64,000 nucleotides of DNA, taken from NCBI RefSeq assembly GCF_019925205.1, contig NC_083568.1, forward strand, positions 7,872,393 through 7,936,392, given 5' to 3'. Position numbers and translations under genes: made by a program. A model generated the notes under the pieces. The model did not search any database and had not been told where the DNA came from. It saw only the letters and a program-made list of their open reading frames with translations. Below, piece by piece: positions 47,761-60,566 of the stretch. Origin of the DNA: Metopolophium dirhodum (lineage: Eukaryota; Arthropoda; Insecta; Hemiptera; Aphididae). How positions within the stretch are numbered: the first letter of the stretch is position 1; each line of letters begins with the position of its first letter.

Positions 47761-50700
47761 TTTTAAATTTTTTTTACGATCTGAGCGATTGTCAATGGTG
47801 TTTTTGCGCACAACTTTTAAACCAGAAATAACCGGCTAATGTTTATATTCATTACCTCTTCTGGGACTTGTTCTGGAAAATTTAAATGATCTAATAAGGT
47901 TCATCTCATTATTTGAATATTATTAATTTTTAAGCGATTGTTGTGAAAATCAATTTTTTAATTTATTTCATTCAACACACTCATCTCAGTTTTCTAGTAC
48001 CTCTAGATTTCTCACGAAAGTCCTATGGATCATCTCACAGCTTTCATATTCAAAACCATAAAAATATACATTTTTATCTTATTTCAATCTTTTTCATCGA
48101 TTTCACTTTTTCAGAACAACCCCCCTGATATATATACCTTTGTTCTATGATACATCTATGGTAATTACTAATTTATTAGTGACTGACGAAGTGATACCAA
48201 ATTATCAGTAGTAGGTATCTACATTTTTAGGTTATTATTAGGTTACTGAAAGTAAACTTTTTTGGTTGATATAATTAGAAAAACATAAATATTCGTTATA
48301 AAAATAACATTTTTATGAATTTCTAACTCCAAAATAATATGACGATTTTTGTAAAAATTCTAATTTTAAATGCTTATAAAAAATATTGTGACTTTATGTA
48401 TTATTGATATTTTTAAAAGATAAATTACTAACTTACGACCAACGTTAGGTATGTATTACATTTTCATAGTTTTTAACCAAGTGAAAATTTTTTTTATCAA
48501 TATTTATAAAAAAAAATTAACTTTAAATGTCTATAAATATATAGGTAGTTCAAAAAGAAACAAAATATTTCGAAAATTAGATCATGTATAGAAAATTCTA
48601 ATATGAACATTTGGTGAACATTTAAGTAGGTACTGATCTAATAACGGTTCATTTTTGACTTTGTATCATGGAAAAAACAAAATCTTTTGCGTACAAATTC
48701 TTGTTTTTCTAATTATTATGAAAACTGAAAAGTACTGAGAATTTTTACTTTTCCATTAATTATCCACTAAAGGAGATCCTAACTGGATTTACTTTCTTAC
48801 TAGAATAGTATTTTTTCTACTATAAAGTGTCGGGTATCAAATAAAAAACAACATGCATCAACAATCAACACATCACTGACTTTTGTAAAATATCTCTGCA
48901 CTCTGCAAGAATTAATCATTTAAAAAATGTTTTATTTAGATAATTAATTGAGTTTTGTTAAAATATTATAAGAGAAGAACGAAGTAAGAGATGTAAATGC
49001 TGTAAATTTAACAGGTAAATTTATACCTGTAAAGTAATTTACAGTACATTTTACCTATTTTTTTTTACCGGCAACTTACTTTTACCCAAAAAATTGTGGC
49101 CAAATGTTAACTCCTACACAAATAACCTTTTTACCTGAAAATCAAAGATACTGCAATCTCTTACATGGATATCTATTTTTACCTGAAAAAAATATGGTAA
49201 TTGGTAATATCCTACACAACTACATTTTATTTGAACATACGATTTAGGTATTGAAAAGCTCAAAAAGCTATGAATTATAACTTGAAAATAATAAATATGA
49301 AAATATATTTTTATAGATAAAATACAAACACTTGGTTAATAATTTATTTTAATACGATTATTATTTAAACTTTTATTTATATAGGTAGCTGAATTGATGA
49401 ATATGTAATACCGTAATGTAAGACAGATATTTTATTTTTAATGTCAAAAATACGAAGACATAATATTTTTTTCTACTAATTTATTTTCAACATTATTTTG
49501 ATTTTTTTACCCATACACCTACCTAAGTCAAATGGTTTTTTAATATTTTATATTGTAGATTTAAACAACAACGAGGTACCAGCTAATATGTCCTTTTAAA
49601 AAATTAATTGGTCTTTTTTTGTAAAAACTATTATTTTGCTATCGTCTGTAGGAGTCAACATTATCTTTTGTAGGAGTTTACACTATGATGTCTATGTAGG
49701 AAATTACCTACATTTGTAAGATTTTTACCATTCCCCAAAAAGTTGTGTGGCCCCTCTAATCAAATGCAATAAAAAACGACTGCCGAATTATAAAGATATA
49801 TCATATTTATCAACTGATAATAAATATTAAACACCAATACAATAATAAATTATTGTACTAATGATATTTTATATATTCCGACACTTTATAATATAATAAG
49901 AATCAATCAATATAAATGTTTTGACTTTTGATCCTATTCAGTGCTTTATTATTTTTATTATAAAGAACAAAATATGCGAATGATGCAACAATAGAAATAA
50001 CAATCGTATTTACTGATAATAATATTATTTTGATTAATTATTATTTATGGATAATATAAAAGATGGATCTAAGATTTTTTTATTATTTAACCAGAGGACG
50101 TGATACCCGCATGGCCACGTGTGTTGCTTCCGTCTTACAAGTGCGCAACAATCTGTATAGGTAGTATATGAACCTTATTTTTCGACTTCGTACATGGGAT
50201 CCTGGTACCTATATCGCGGTTTCTCCGCTGCCTCGTGGACGACCACTATTCTGCACAAAGAATAACAGGTTTTGACCCATTCCGCGGACAATGCACAGTT
50301 GTCGCGGAATCAAACGCCACTGGCGGCGCACCTCAATAATACATCGGACGGAATTACATTTTTTTTTACTGAAAATTATAATTGTTTACTTCCAATAAAA
50401 CAGCTCACTGAATGGTTTTACAGTTATAACACCTTTTATAATAATTGTAGAGGATAATTTTATCTAGAATCGTAATAAGCCTGATTTTCGGTATTCTATT
50501 TCAATCGTCAAATATTTATTGATTAATTTTAAGTTTTTTTTTGTACTTTTTATAATATTAATTATTTAACCAATCAATAAATAATGTCGATTTTCTTATG
50601 ATTCTAGACAAAATTCTCCTCTTCAATTTTAGTAATAGTTGTTTTAACAGTAAATCCATTCACTGAGCCGTATTATTGGAATTATGATAGCATGTTTTTA

Positions 50701-51188
50701 TACTATGCAAAAGACTAGAAAATTGTATTAGGTAGTAGGACATCTTCCTGCCGATATGGTTTTTGGTGCGGACATTTTGCACTCATACTTATTTTTAAAG
50801 CTTATTATTTATTATAATTATTTTTTTTTCTAGAATGTTTAATTTTGTCTAGAGAAGAAATAAAAAGTACTATTAAAATAATAAGTTGAGTGTGCAACCA
50901 ACGTCCTCTCCATAACGGATATGGTAAGCCCCTACGCTGTAATGTGTTATTCTATTTTAATTATGCTAATAATAAAAAAAAAAAAAAAAAATTATAAGAC
51001 CGTTTTTAATCATTCCTGAAGCTTCTTTATTGCATAATAAATATATAAATACATAAAATATTTAACATGTGGCCTGTACTCACAAAACAATATATTATAA
51101 TAAAACATGTATAGAACAAAAATAATGTGAGTACAATAAATATAATAACATGTATTTAGCTTGCTGGCTCAAAAAGCAATGTAATATA
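47761..51188. other. Intergenic, repeat-rich, no gene seen
   Basis: 48290-48620 resembles the interior of the GATTCTGAGCG repeat. 49085-49760 contains recurrent CTCCTACA/TGTAGGAG and CCCAAAAA-TTGTG-GGCC words that hint at an unbounded element. 50091-50150 has an AGAGGACGT...CTTACAAGTG motif seen elsewhere. No coding frame is convincing. Confidence 0.5.
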
Positions 51189-51350
51189 TCTTATAATTTA
51201 AAAATGAATCACTGAATGAGTTGCTAAGCGCAAATCTCGAGAGCAGCTGAACCGATTTCGCTAATTCTTTTTTATAATATTCCTTGAAGTAAGAGGATGG
51301 TTCTTACGGAAAGAAAAATTAAAACAATTTAAAAAAAAAGTCTAAAAAAC
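51189..51350 (+). mobile_element. 5' end of another Helitron-like element
   Basis: A|TCTTATAATTTAAAAATGA followed by GAGTTGCTAAGCGCAAATCT and AGCTGAACCGATTTCGC is typical of Helitron 5' regions with the ACCGAT word. Its 3' end was not identified. Confidence 0.5.
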
Positions 51351-51529
51351 TAAATACAAAAACGATAATATATAAGTAATTAACCAATAACCATGAAAAA
51401 AAATATGTGTGATGACAAATGACTATAGCAATAATAATAACAATCACTTATTTAACATAACTCAAAAAAATTTATTTGAATCGATTCTTTCAAAGTATTG
51501 AGATCATACGATTTTTTTATAATAAGTTA

Positions 51530-52150
51530 TCTTTATATAATATATAATTCTACTGTACGTGTGTTGCGACTGAACTCCTCCTAAACGGTTGGACCGATTT
51601 GAATGAATTTTTTTGTATGCGTTTGGGTTACGCCTCGGATGGCTTAGATTCTCAAATCATTCTCCAAGGTCCAACCAAAGGATGTGCTCAAACGGGGATT
51701 TAGACATTTACGGTGGAAATTTTTGTTTATAAATGGTTGCCATGGGTTTTAATGCTATAATAATAACAATTATTGGTTGCCGTGAAATCAGTGTATTCAT
51801 TCAGTGCATTTCATTTTTTTGTACGCTGTATTTTGATATTATATGTATCGGTGGTTAATCCACCGTAGGTGGAATTAAGTAAAAACAACAAACTTTGTAT
51901 AACTTTGATACTTTAGAGTTAAATCATACACTTACGTACAAACAGCACGGGGTCCGCGATCTACCGCAGGTAGATTGCCTACCTGATAATATAGGTACTG
52001 CTGCGAATAAGAATTTTTATTCCTGGTAACAAAAAAGTTAAGGTGAATCTAGAACATCATACACCGAATATTAAATATTGCATTGAACAAAGTTTGAGTC
52101 ATATACAGCTTGTACTTTCAACGGGTAACGAAGTGCACGGGGTCAGCTAG
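51530..52150 (+). mobile_element. Non-autonomous Helitron
   Basis: Starts A|TCTTTATATAATATAT and ends AACGAAGTGCACGGGGTCAG then CTAG|T. The 3' region is nearly the same as that at 45170-45355 (TCCGCGATCTACCG, GTAGATTGC, ATACACCGAATATTAAAT, TTGAACAAAGTTTGAGTCAT). No helicase frame, so movement would depend on an autonomous relative. Confidence 0.82.
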
Positions 52151-52280
52151 TTAATAATATGTATTTAGCCTGGTGGCACAAAATAATATGTTTAATAATA
52201 TGTATATAGCCTGGTTGGCATAAAATAATATGTGTAATACTATGACAATATAATATAGCCTGCTGGCTCAAAAACCGTTT

Positions 52281-53180
52281 AATATAATAAATATGCAGCT
52301 CGTCAGCTGATTACCGGTGGGCTGGCGTCCGTCAGCGGCTTCAAACCAGAAAGCTACCGTCTCGGGATATACAAATTCTCACAATAAAAAATACAATATA
52401 ATAATAAAATATGTGACAATCCCGAGAACGTGCGACTAACGAGCCACCAGCTCAGACGAACAATTCAATGGCATATAATTCCCCACAATAAATAAATCAC
52501 GTGATTCTATAAGTATGTCGCTGTCCGCCCTGAATGAAATAATATTAGAAAAGCACAATGTTGTGGCTATGAACGATACTTACAGAAACAAATCACAACA
52601 CAAGACAAACGAATGAATGACAATGGTTAATAATGTGCTACCGCCGATCATGCGGTTTTGTTGTGCACTTTGGACTTAAAATAGCTGAATAACATCGACG
52701 CTGGTTGGAACACCGTGCAGCTCGAGTGACGGCAAAAGAAAAAGGAATATATAGTATGAAAAACATTATAAACAATTAATAAGAAATTCACGATAAAATA
52801 TTTTGAAATCACAAAAACGGTTAATCACAAGGTGGATAAATTTTATATGAATATGTGATACGAAGGCCACACTGCTGGCTGGTCGCAAACAACAGTTAGG
52901 CACCACTGGCGACCGGTGCTGCCAGTGGATCGCAACGTTACCACATTGACACAAAATTATGATTACGATACTACGCCTTGTTTGCCTTATGTTTGGGCGC
53001 AAACATATAATAGTAATACTTAAAACATGGATTGGATTATATTAATCAGAATAGTTTAGAAAAAACCGTTTCAATTTTATTATAAAATAGGTAATGTATT
53101 AGGTACGTTCTATTGAAATCTAATATTGCGACCAAAACTCAATAAATTGCTTGAACCATTATGATATCTCTCTTAAACAA
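52281..53180. other. GC-richer unassigned stretch
   Basis: 52290-52740 and 52860-52990 are richer in GC than the surroundings and hold a few short frames without recognisable domains. This could be remnant of an older element. Nothing firmly identified. Confidence 0.4.
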
Positions 53181-53360
53181 TTTTATCGGAACAATCAGAA
53201 ATCGAAGGTTCCACGTAAATAAGTAATTAAATTACTTTATTCACAATAATATTATAATTCATAAAATATACTTAGTTATATCATAGGCTGACTGACCGTT
53301 TTCGCTCAGAATCGTTTTTCGTACCCTACTGTACAGTAGAGTGACACCCAATTGCCCACA
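53180..53360 (-). repeat. GATTCTGAGCG repeat, end fragment (reverse)
   Basis: GGTTCCACGTAAATAAGTAA, ATTACTTTATTCACAATAAT, ATCATAGGCTGACTGACCG and TTTTCGCTCAGAATCG lie in the same order as 12240-12370. Then comes TACTGTACAGTAGAGTGACA, the family arm. Confidence 0.7.
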
Positions 53361-54563
53361 TTTTTACTTAATTTTTTATACATTACTTTATGTTTTGTCA
53401 AATAGATATCATGTATTTTATAATACTTCTATTAAAATACTTAAACATTAATCATTATTTTTTTTTATTATTTTAATAGCAATTTTTATTTTTTTCAAGT
53501 AGACAATGTTCAAAAATATACATTTGAAGACAAAATTAGACATAAATAATAAATAATTTCGTATTGAATAATAAATTATATTATATTATCGCCTAAGTGT
53601 ATTTTAAATTAATACACGATAGGGGTCGTGAATAAACGATGATGGCCAATAAACAATAGGGGACAATAAATGATGGTGGCAAGTGGAGAAGCAATGCCAG
53701 CAGCTGTTCCTCATCCGGTCCTCGATACCTACCATGGAAAAAAACTAAAAAGGTATATTTAATATTATTAAATAGCAGATAGGTACTATAATATTATTAA
53801 ATAATATACTTTTAAAAAATACGGGGGGAAATGTCCGCATCGAAAAATGTATAGAAACTAGAACACGGGACGACAAATAAATAATTATTATTTTGTTTTA
53901 TAAAATATTTAAAAATGTGAATTTTATTTTATATTATAAAATATAATATGATGTATGTATCAGTGTTTGTTAAAATCGGTTTTTCGTTGTACTTAGTGTT
54001 GTACAGTTATAGAATTCTTAAAATATATTTGAAGCTCGCGATACGGCCGTGCGTACGAGCTGGCGATACGGATCATTCCAAATATGGTATTATATCTAAA
54101 TATTCTAAATCTAATAGACGTTGCGACGCAATGTCTCGCAAATATTGGCGAGCGGGTACATGGGGAATGCCAATGTGAGTGGGGTTTACTATGTGCGCTA
54201 TGAGACACGTCTCGCCGTTCGTAATTACCTCAGTCCTCAATATTTATTATCGACGTCGCCGTCCCATTGTCACGCTATCGTGATAGGTACGTCTTTCGTG
54301 TTTCTTAATATTTATTGCCTTTTATTGTAATTAGTCCTCATGGGCCACGGGCTGATGATTTAATTAATGCCATTTTTAACGATGGAAATATTAACTACTC
54401 ATACGAAAAAAATGTGTACATTAGGATTTTTTATTATATTAAATTATCATTTTAAGGAAGTATTGTAACGTTTTTAATTTTTTTAATAAAATATTACTGT
54501 TCATTTTTAGTTTTTGAACATTTATTTCTTACCATATAGATAAAATAAAAATGGGGGGGGGAG
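53361..54563. other. Intergenic, no supported gene
   Basis: A GC-richer patch at 54030-54300 carries two overlapping short frames (53948-54178 and 54121-54330). They have no recognisable domain, start context or splice neighbours, so I do not call a gene. Confidence 0.4.
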
Positions 54564-55560
54564 GAGTCTAGCAGTGGCCGCTCGCCAGGGGAGGCAAGTG
54601 AGGCTGAGCCTCACCTAACTATTGTACAGAAAAAGGAGGTTTATATATTATAGTTATAGTTATTTCCATTCGATTTTAAGAATATTATTTTCAAGAATAT
54701 AATGTACATTTTAAAATACAAAAGCTTTTTGTTATTATGTATTATTTTAATGACAAAAATACAAAATAAATTTATTTTGTCGTAAATAATATGAATTATC
54801 ATAGAACACATGATTAAATACTACATACTTCGTCAGTACGAATGTTATCAAAAATCACGACGAAGACGTTCGTTGAGCGATATAACGATTTCGACGAAAG
54901 CCGAAGAGTGCCGAGAGGCTAGTAATATTTAGCCGCAGACGAGATGGACGGCCGTACAATAAAAAAAAAAAATAATGGTAGAGGGGGAAGTCGGAATTTT
55001 ATTATGAATTGAGGCTGAACGATTCGAGCCTCAGAGTTTGTCAACATTTTCCATTAGTCATTTGTCGAAGCGACGTAACTTCCACTAATTTAAACTGGGA
55101 GGTTGTCATAGTGGACATAATGTCGTGTAGTGTAAGTGTATACCTACTCACAATACTTTTATCACAAATTAAAGATATTGGTTCATATCAAAATATATCA
55201 ATCAAACATCGAGATGTATGTACTACAACACTAGTGTCTTACTAGTGCATTACTCAAAGACAGAATAATAGATTTTATTTGCAAAACATAATATAAAAAA
55301 AGATTTATTTTTGTTTTTGTTTCAGAAAATAAGATTTATGTGATAAGTATTTTTTTTTTATGTATATGACATTTGAAATAAATATTATATGGTTTATTAT
55401 TTATATGTTTTTAAAGGTTATAGAATTGAATATTAATTGAGTTATATTAAAAGTTAACTAGAAACTCATTGTTATATTTTAACAGCATTTTTTCTCCAAT
55501 ACATTTTGAAAATATCTGCCTCACCCCTCATACGGTTCACGAGCCGCCACTGGAGTCTAG
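54564..55560. mobile_element. 981-bp hAT element remnant with exact 8-bp target duplication
   Basis: Body 54572-55552 lies between GAGTCTAG at 54564-54571 and 55553-55560. Ends are CAGTGGCCGCTCGCC and, reverse-complemented, CAGTGGCGGCTCGTGAAC. The sub-ends contain inverted GTGAGGC words. A frame at 55009-55245 inside could be residue of cargo or transposase but shows no motif I recognise. Confidence 0.9.
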
Positions 55561-56762
55561 GCATAATATTATAGTGCCATTTTATTTTCAGTGTCTCCCC
55601 AACCAAAAACCTTATGCCTCGCTACTGACAATGAATTATATACATATTTCATGTATACGAAGACATTTTCAAAATATTTAAATTAATTTTAAGTTATTGC
55701 AGCCTATTTATACCACGAACCTAGCTATTGAAACCGTTCAACGGTAGGTAGTCGTTGTTGAGTATTGAAAAGATAATATATTCTTACTTTTAAATTCGAT
55801 AGTAGTTCACTTTAATAATTAACATAAAATAGTTAAATGGATTATTCAGAACGTACAATTTGCTATATCATGTGTTTGTAAGACCGAAATACAACGCAGC
55901 CTGTTCTTAGTTCCCCTCGATAATATAATAAATGCAATGTAAACCTTATACCGTTTTTCTAATAGGTAGTAAAATAAATTACTAATAATAGTAATAACAA
56001 TATGAATATATCATACAATTTTCTTGTTAATCTATGCTTACAGACCGTTTCCGCTGAGAATCTTTATGAATTTAAATAGAACACAAATACATTACAGTAA
56101 CATACCCAATGGCGAAGTAGGTACCTACCTTCGATATACCGGCTACCTTACAGCAGAGCTGTACCCAATTTAACTACTCTTTATAGCTAATTTTCCAGTA
56201 ACTTAACTTTTTTTGATTAATACAATAAATTATTATACAGAGTGTTACATTAGTGTGTGCAACGATAAAAGGAACACAAAATATTTTGAACGGTAAACTT
56301 TGTACGGTCCATTGTTTAAAATGCATAACGTGGACACTTTGTACTGTCGGGTAAAATGTAGATTGCAGAACGCGGACACTTTGTACGGTCCGGTAAAATT
56401 TTAGATTACAGAATGTGGGCACTTTGTACTATTATATAGATAAGACAATGTATATATTGTAAATATATGTAATATTATATTCTATTTGTAATTTTGACGT
56501 ATTTTCATAAATTATACTATACAATATGTAATTTTTCAAGATTTGTTCAGTATTATATTCTATTTGTGATTTTGAGATATTCCATTTTGGATTTTCTACT
56601 GCATTAAGGACCTAATATTACACCTAATTTTTAAAATGTCTGTTCATGCGAAACAAAACAATTTTTTTTTATTGTTCCCTCCTTCCGTTTTTGAGATTGA
56701 ATATGAATTAACTTAATTATTTAACCAACTTTGAAATAGGTAGGTATACAATTCTGAAAAAT
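55561..56762. other. Intergenic, no gene seen apart from a tandem repeat
   Basis: CCGTTTCCGCTGAGAATC near 56045 is a small piece of the GATTCTGAGCG family in reverse. A tandem repeat lies at 56297-56433. The rest is unassigned. Confidence 0.45.
56297..56433 (+). repeat. About 42-bp tandem repeat, three units plus a partial one
   Basis: Units start ACTTTGTAC at 56297, 56336, 56378 and 56421 and contain GGTAAAAT, GATT-CAGAA and GTGGAC. Unit lengths are 39, 42 and 43 bp. Confidence 0.85.
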
Positions 56763-58414
56763 CAGGGCTTAAAACCGTTCCTAATAAAGTCGGCATAATC
56801 GGTTATAGTTTAATTTTGATATTATGAAAACCGGTAACCGTTTAAGAACACTATGACCGTTAATCGCTTAAAAATCGTTGATAAGGTTTTAGGCGATTTG
56901 TGGGTTGATAACATAACTATTATTATTACAAAATCAAAAACTTAATAATATGCTTTAATTTGGTGATTTTGCTCAATTATTTTAGTATTTAATTTTTCAA
57001 ACTGCTTTAAAGTTTAAACATATGCACAAGATAATGGCTTAAAAATTAAAAAACTAAATTGCATAAACATTTTTTATTGTTATAATTTTAAAATTATTTT
57101 TAATTTAAAAATTAAACACTTTAAACGGTTTAAACATTAACCAAAAAGTTAAAGCAATAAAATAATATCATTGACGTAAGTATAAATTGTAACAGTGTGA
57201 CACGATATAATAACTACGTAAATCTCAGACTATATTTTTAATTAAAATATCGTAAATATTACCCAATACTAAATAGTAAAATATACTAAATAGACTAAGC
57301 CGTTCCACCAACAATTTCGTAATAGTAATCAGCGCGCGACGACGACGTTTTTGACGGTATTTATAATTTATCTTTATATATAAATGTGAAAATGAAAACC
57401 TTTGAGGCCTATGTTCTCGGAAACTACTGAACCGATCGTTATGATTTTTTTTTTAAATTGAAGAGCTCTTTGCGGAGAAGGTTTATGGCATTTGATCGAT
57501 TCTCTAACTTAATAAACAAAGGAGTTATCAATTATTATAAAAAATGGCCTGTTACGTAGACTTGGCAACATGGCAAGCATTCTGGGTTTCCACAATCACT
57601 ACTAATTTGATCCTCCCCGACCCCCAAGCATGTCCGACGGCTGACGGTTATTCTTATGATGCTCGGGTTTCCCCCACCCGTACAGCAACAAAAAAAAAAC
57701 AAAAACAACGACGCCGCCGACAGCGGTGTCGCACGCATACAATACATACAAGCGTGTCACTCGGGTAATTATATATTCAAGATGATCGATAAAATTTTTA
57801 GTTTTGAATATCATACACCGAATATTAAATAAACGAATTGAACAAAGTTTGAATCCAATAGTGTTGGTACATATTTTAACGAGCAAAGCAGTGAACGGGA
57901 TCAGCTATAATATATACAATTAATGCATTTTTGAGTCCTTGAACTTATACACATAAATTGTAATATTGGCTATTTCCAACTATTTCATCTGAGGTAACGT
58001 TTGCCCGGGCAATGCCGGGGGGGGGGGACAGCTAGTATATAATATATATATAATTAATATAGTATAATATTCACAGCAGATAAGCAATATTCGACGGCAA
58101 TTAATTGGGGAAAAAATTAAAAAATTAAATTCAACTATAATATAATCATGAGTCATGACATAATTCAAGTATTAAATACTACGAAAACCGTCAATAATTT
58201 TTTCGGTCGGGAATAGGTTTTGGTTATAAAACTGTTATTGAAAATGCGAGGTAACCGCTTTGATATTAATATTTAGATATTTACCTATTGATTACCGATT
58301 ACCAATAATCGCTTCCAGCATTCTAAAACTTAAAGCGGGTATCGGTTTTCGGTTCCCAAATTTACGGGTTTTTACCGGTTTTCGTTACGAACCGATTACT
58401 GGTTTTAAGCCCTG
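56763..58414. mobile_element. CAGGGCTTAAAACC-terminus transposon interrupted by a Helitron
   Basis: The left end is CAGGGCTTAAAACCG. The right end, reverse-complemented, is CAGGGCTTAAAACCAG. Both sub-ends are full of ACCGGT, CGGTTA and ACCGATTA words (56790-56890 and 58190-58405). A Helitron lies inside at 57371-58035, so the original element was about 1 kb. Flanks CTGAAAAAT and CTTGAAAG do not give a clean duplication. hAT-like by terminus only. Confidence 0.68.
57371..58035 (+). mobile_element. Helitron-derived element nested in the preceding transposon
   Basis: Starts A|TCTTTATATATAAATGTGAA, then AACTACTGAACCGATCG, a usual Helitron 5' feature. It ends in a G-rich hairpin (GCCCGGGCAATGCCGGGG) and GACAGCTAG|T. 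An older-looking end, GATCAGCTAT at 57899-57908, preceded by the shared CACCGAATATTAAATAA and TTGAACAAAGTTTGAA block, suggests a composite of two units. Arg-rich frames at 57535-57770 lie inside and are not supported as genes. Confidence 0.72.
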
Positions 58415-59061
58415 CTTGAAAGACGTGTCTACCTTTTTTATATTTTTAACCGAATCAGTCTATATAGTGTCATTATAGCTACACGAGTAGGAAGTGTCCT
58501 GACGTTGAAATTGTGTAAAAGTTGTTGATGAATGGGATAATAGATGGTCCCGATTTATTTTCACAAATTGGTTTTAGAGTACCTGTTTGATTCCAGAAAT
58601 AAATCTAGCTTAAGTGTTCCCTTTAGATCTAGGAGCTTCAACGTTAATAATAGTCCGTTATTATACCGCTCGCCTAAATCGTGTAACGAGCTTATTAATA
58701 TTAAATATTATATAAAAATTAACTTATTGAGTTTGAGTTAAAGTTTTGATTTATTCGATTCTACAAGGTTCTGTTTAATTTCGTATGTTTTTTTTATGAA
58801 AACTCATGTGTGGTATTGTAAGTAAAGCACATTAACATTATTTTCACAAAATTATTAACTAGGTAACATTTCTAGTGCATAGTACAATTTTGGTTAATAA
58901 CCTAAACAAATTTAGAACTTGAACGCTCACTCTCAAGTCTCAATATAAGTAAATTATAAAGATTGAACTAGAACAAACAAAGCAGGATACAAGTAAAAAC
59001 AAATTGTTTTGTTGCACGTGAGCCAAAATATTTATTTTTATTAAAATTTTTCAAAAATTAG
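58415..59061. other. Intergenic, no gene seen
   Basis: AT-rich; nothing recognised. Confidence 0.5.
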
Positions 59062-60480
59062 ACGAGCGGAGCGATGAATGTATTGATTTTACAATGATGT
59101 GTGTTTTTTTTTTATTTATTTTTTATTTTTGTGTCTGTGTACACAATTATTAGTCAAAATAATGCTTCGATTTTCATCTTCAGTATCTTCTTCGATGGGA
59201 AAGTAAATCTAGTTGGTACTTTTGGGAGGTAAAAATTTAAAATTCCCAATAATTTTCTTAAGCGCCCGGAAAAACAAAATAAAAATTAAGGAAAAACAGG
59301 AATTTTTGACAAAATCGAATTTTATTTCTGGCGTTACCTTAAAACAAATGAACGTATATACATACATTTTTCACTGGTTGCTTATATTTGCATTTTCTAT
59401 ATACAATAAAATGTTGTTCAAATCAATATTTATAATTTTTTTATATAGATATATTATAATTTATAATCAATTGTGCTACATTTAAAATATAAAAAATGTG
59501 GGTAGTGGATGTCGCTCTGCTGTACAGTAGGTTACAAGTGGGTCACTGTAATGGATGGTGTTAAATTTGAATTCAATGATATAATATCATTGTATTAGAA
59601 AAACAATTCTGAGCGAAAACGGTCAGTCAGCCTATGATATAACCAAGTACATTTAATGATATTATTATGAATAAAGTAATTTATATATAACCTATTCACG
59701 TGGAACCTTGTTTTAAATTTTCAATCCTTACCTATAAAAGTTGAACATTTTGTACATTTTTAACTACAAAATAATTATCAAATTATAAATTTGATAAATT
59801 TTGTCAAAATTCGAACTTTAAATGCTTATAAAGAAAAAATTGTGCCTATGTATTTTTAATATTTCTCAACTGCTATTAGAGCGATATATCAGGAGCCTTA
59901 TATTAAAGTTTCACGCTTTTTTACCCAACAAATAAAATTGTATTGATATTTATAGAAAAAAAAACTAAAAAAATTGAAAACTGACAATGTCCGTAAACAG
60001 CTCAAAAAGAGTCAAATTTTATCGTGTATGGGAAATGCTAATATAAACATTCAGTGAAATTTTCAAATATCTACAAGCATACGTATTTTAATTACTACAA
60101 AATAAGAAAATCGTTACATAAGATATCGAGTTAATATCAAATGTTGTAATAATATGAATTTCAAACGCTCATAAAAATTGAATTTGATTTTCTTGTAGAC
60201 ATTTTTTTTTTGATAAAGGTAGAAAAACTTATGGGTAATCTTGTATTACATTTTCAAATCTTAGATTTAAAAAGAAAATTTTTTATGAATTCTCAACTCA
60301 AAATAATTTGCTAATTTTCGTGATTTTTCCGTATTTTGTCAAGATTTGAAATTTAAATGCTTATAAATAAAAACTGTGATTAAGAATTTTTACTTTTTTT
60401 CATCTGCCTTTGAAACAATAAACTAGGAACCTTCTATTAAATTTTCAAGCTTTTTTACCCAACAAACAAAATATGTATAC
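59062..60480 (+). repeat. Long, possibly composite copy of the GATTCTGAGCG repeat family
   Basis: 59062-59110 (GACGAGCGGAGCGATGAATG, TATTGATTTTACAATGATG) is one family end. 59505-59640 is the arm with GATGTCGCTCTGCTGTACAG, TTACAAGTGGGTCACTGTA, the near-palindrome and CAATTCTGAGCGAAAACGG. 59640-60480 continues with the interior that matches 11180-12300 in reverse. Frames inside (59213-59485) are not genes. Confidence 0.65.
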
Positions 60481-60566
60481 ATGTAATAAGAAACATGTGA
60501 AAAATAGTATATGTTTTCATTAACCTTTATGAGTTAATAATAGATACATATTTTATCATCCATTAA

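Larger units (their letters stand above)
51149..52280 (+). repeat. Tandem repeat around the motif TATTTAGCCTG-TGGC, split by a Helitron
   Basis: Units containing ATGTATTTAGC.TG.TGGC.CAAAA occur at about 51150-51175, 52160-52190, 52195-52230 and 52250-52280. The Helitron at 51530-52150 sits between them, so the array probably predates that insertion. Confidence 0.6.

Noticed and set aside
53948..54330. Two overlapping plus-strand frames in a GC-richer patch
   Set aside because: No recognisable motif and mutually exclusive frames; cannot be supported without transcripts.
57535..57886. Arg/Lys-rich and hydrophobic frames on both strands
   Set aside because: They lie inside a Helitron-derived insertion, overlap one another and have no recognised domain.
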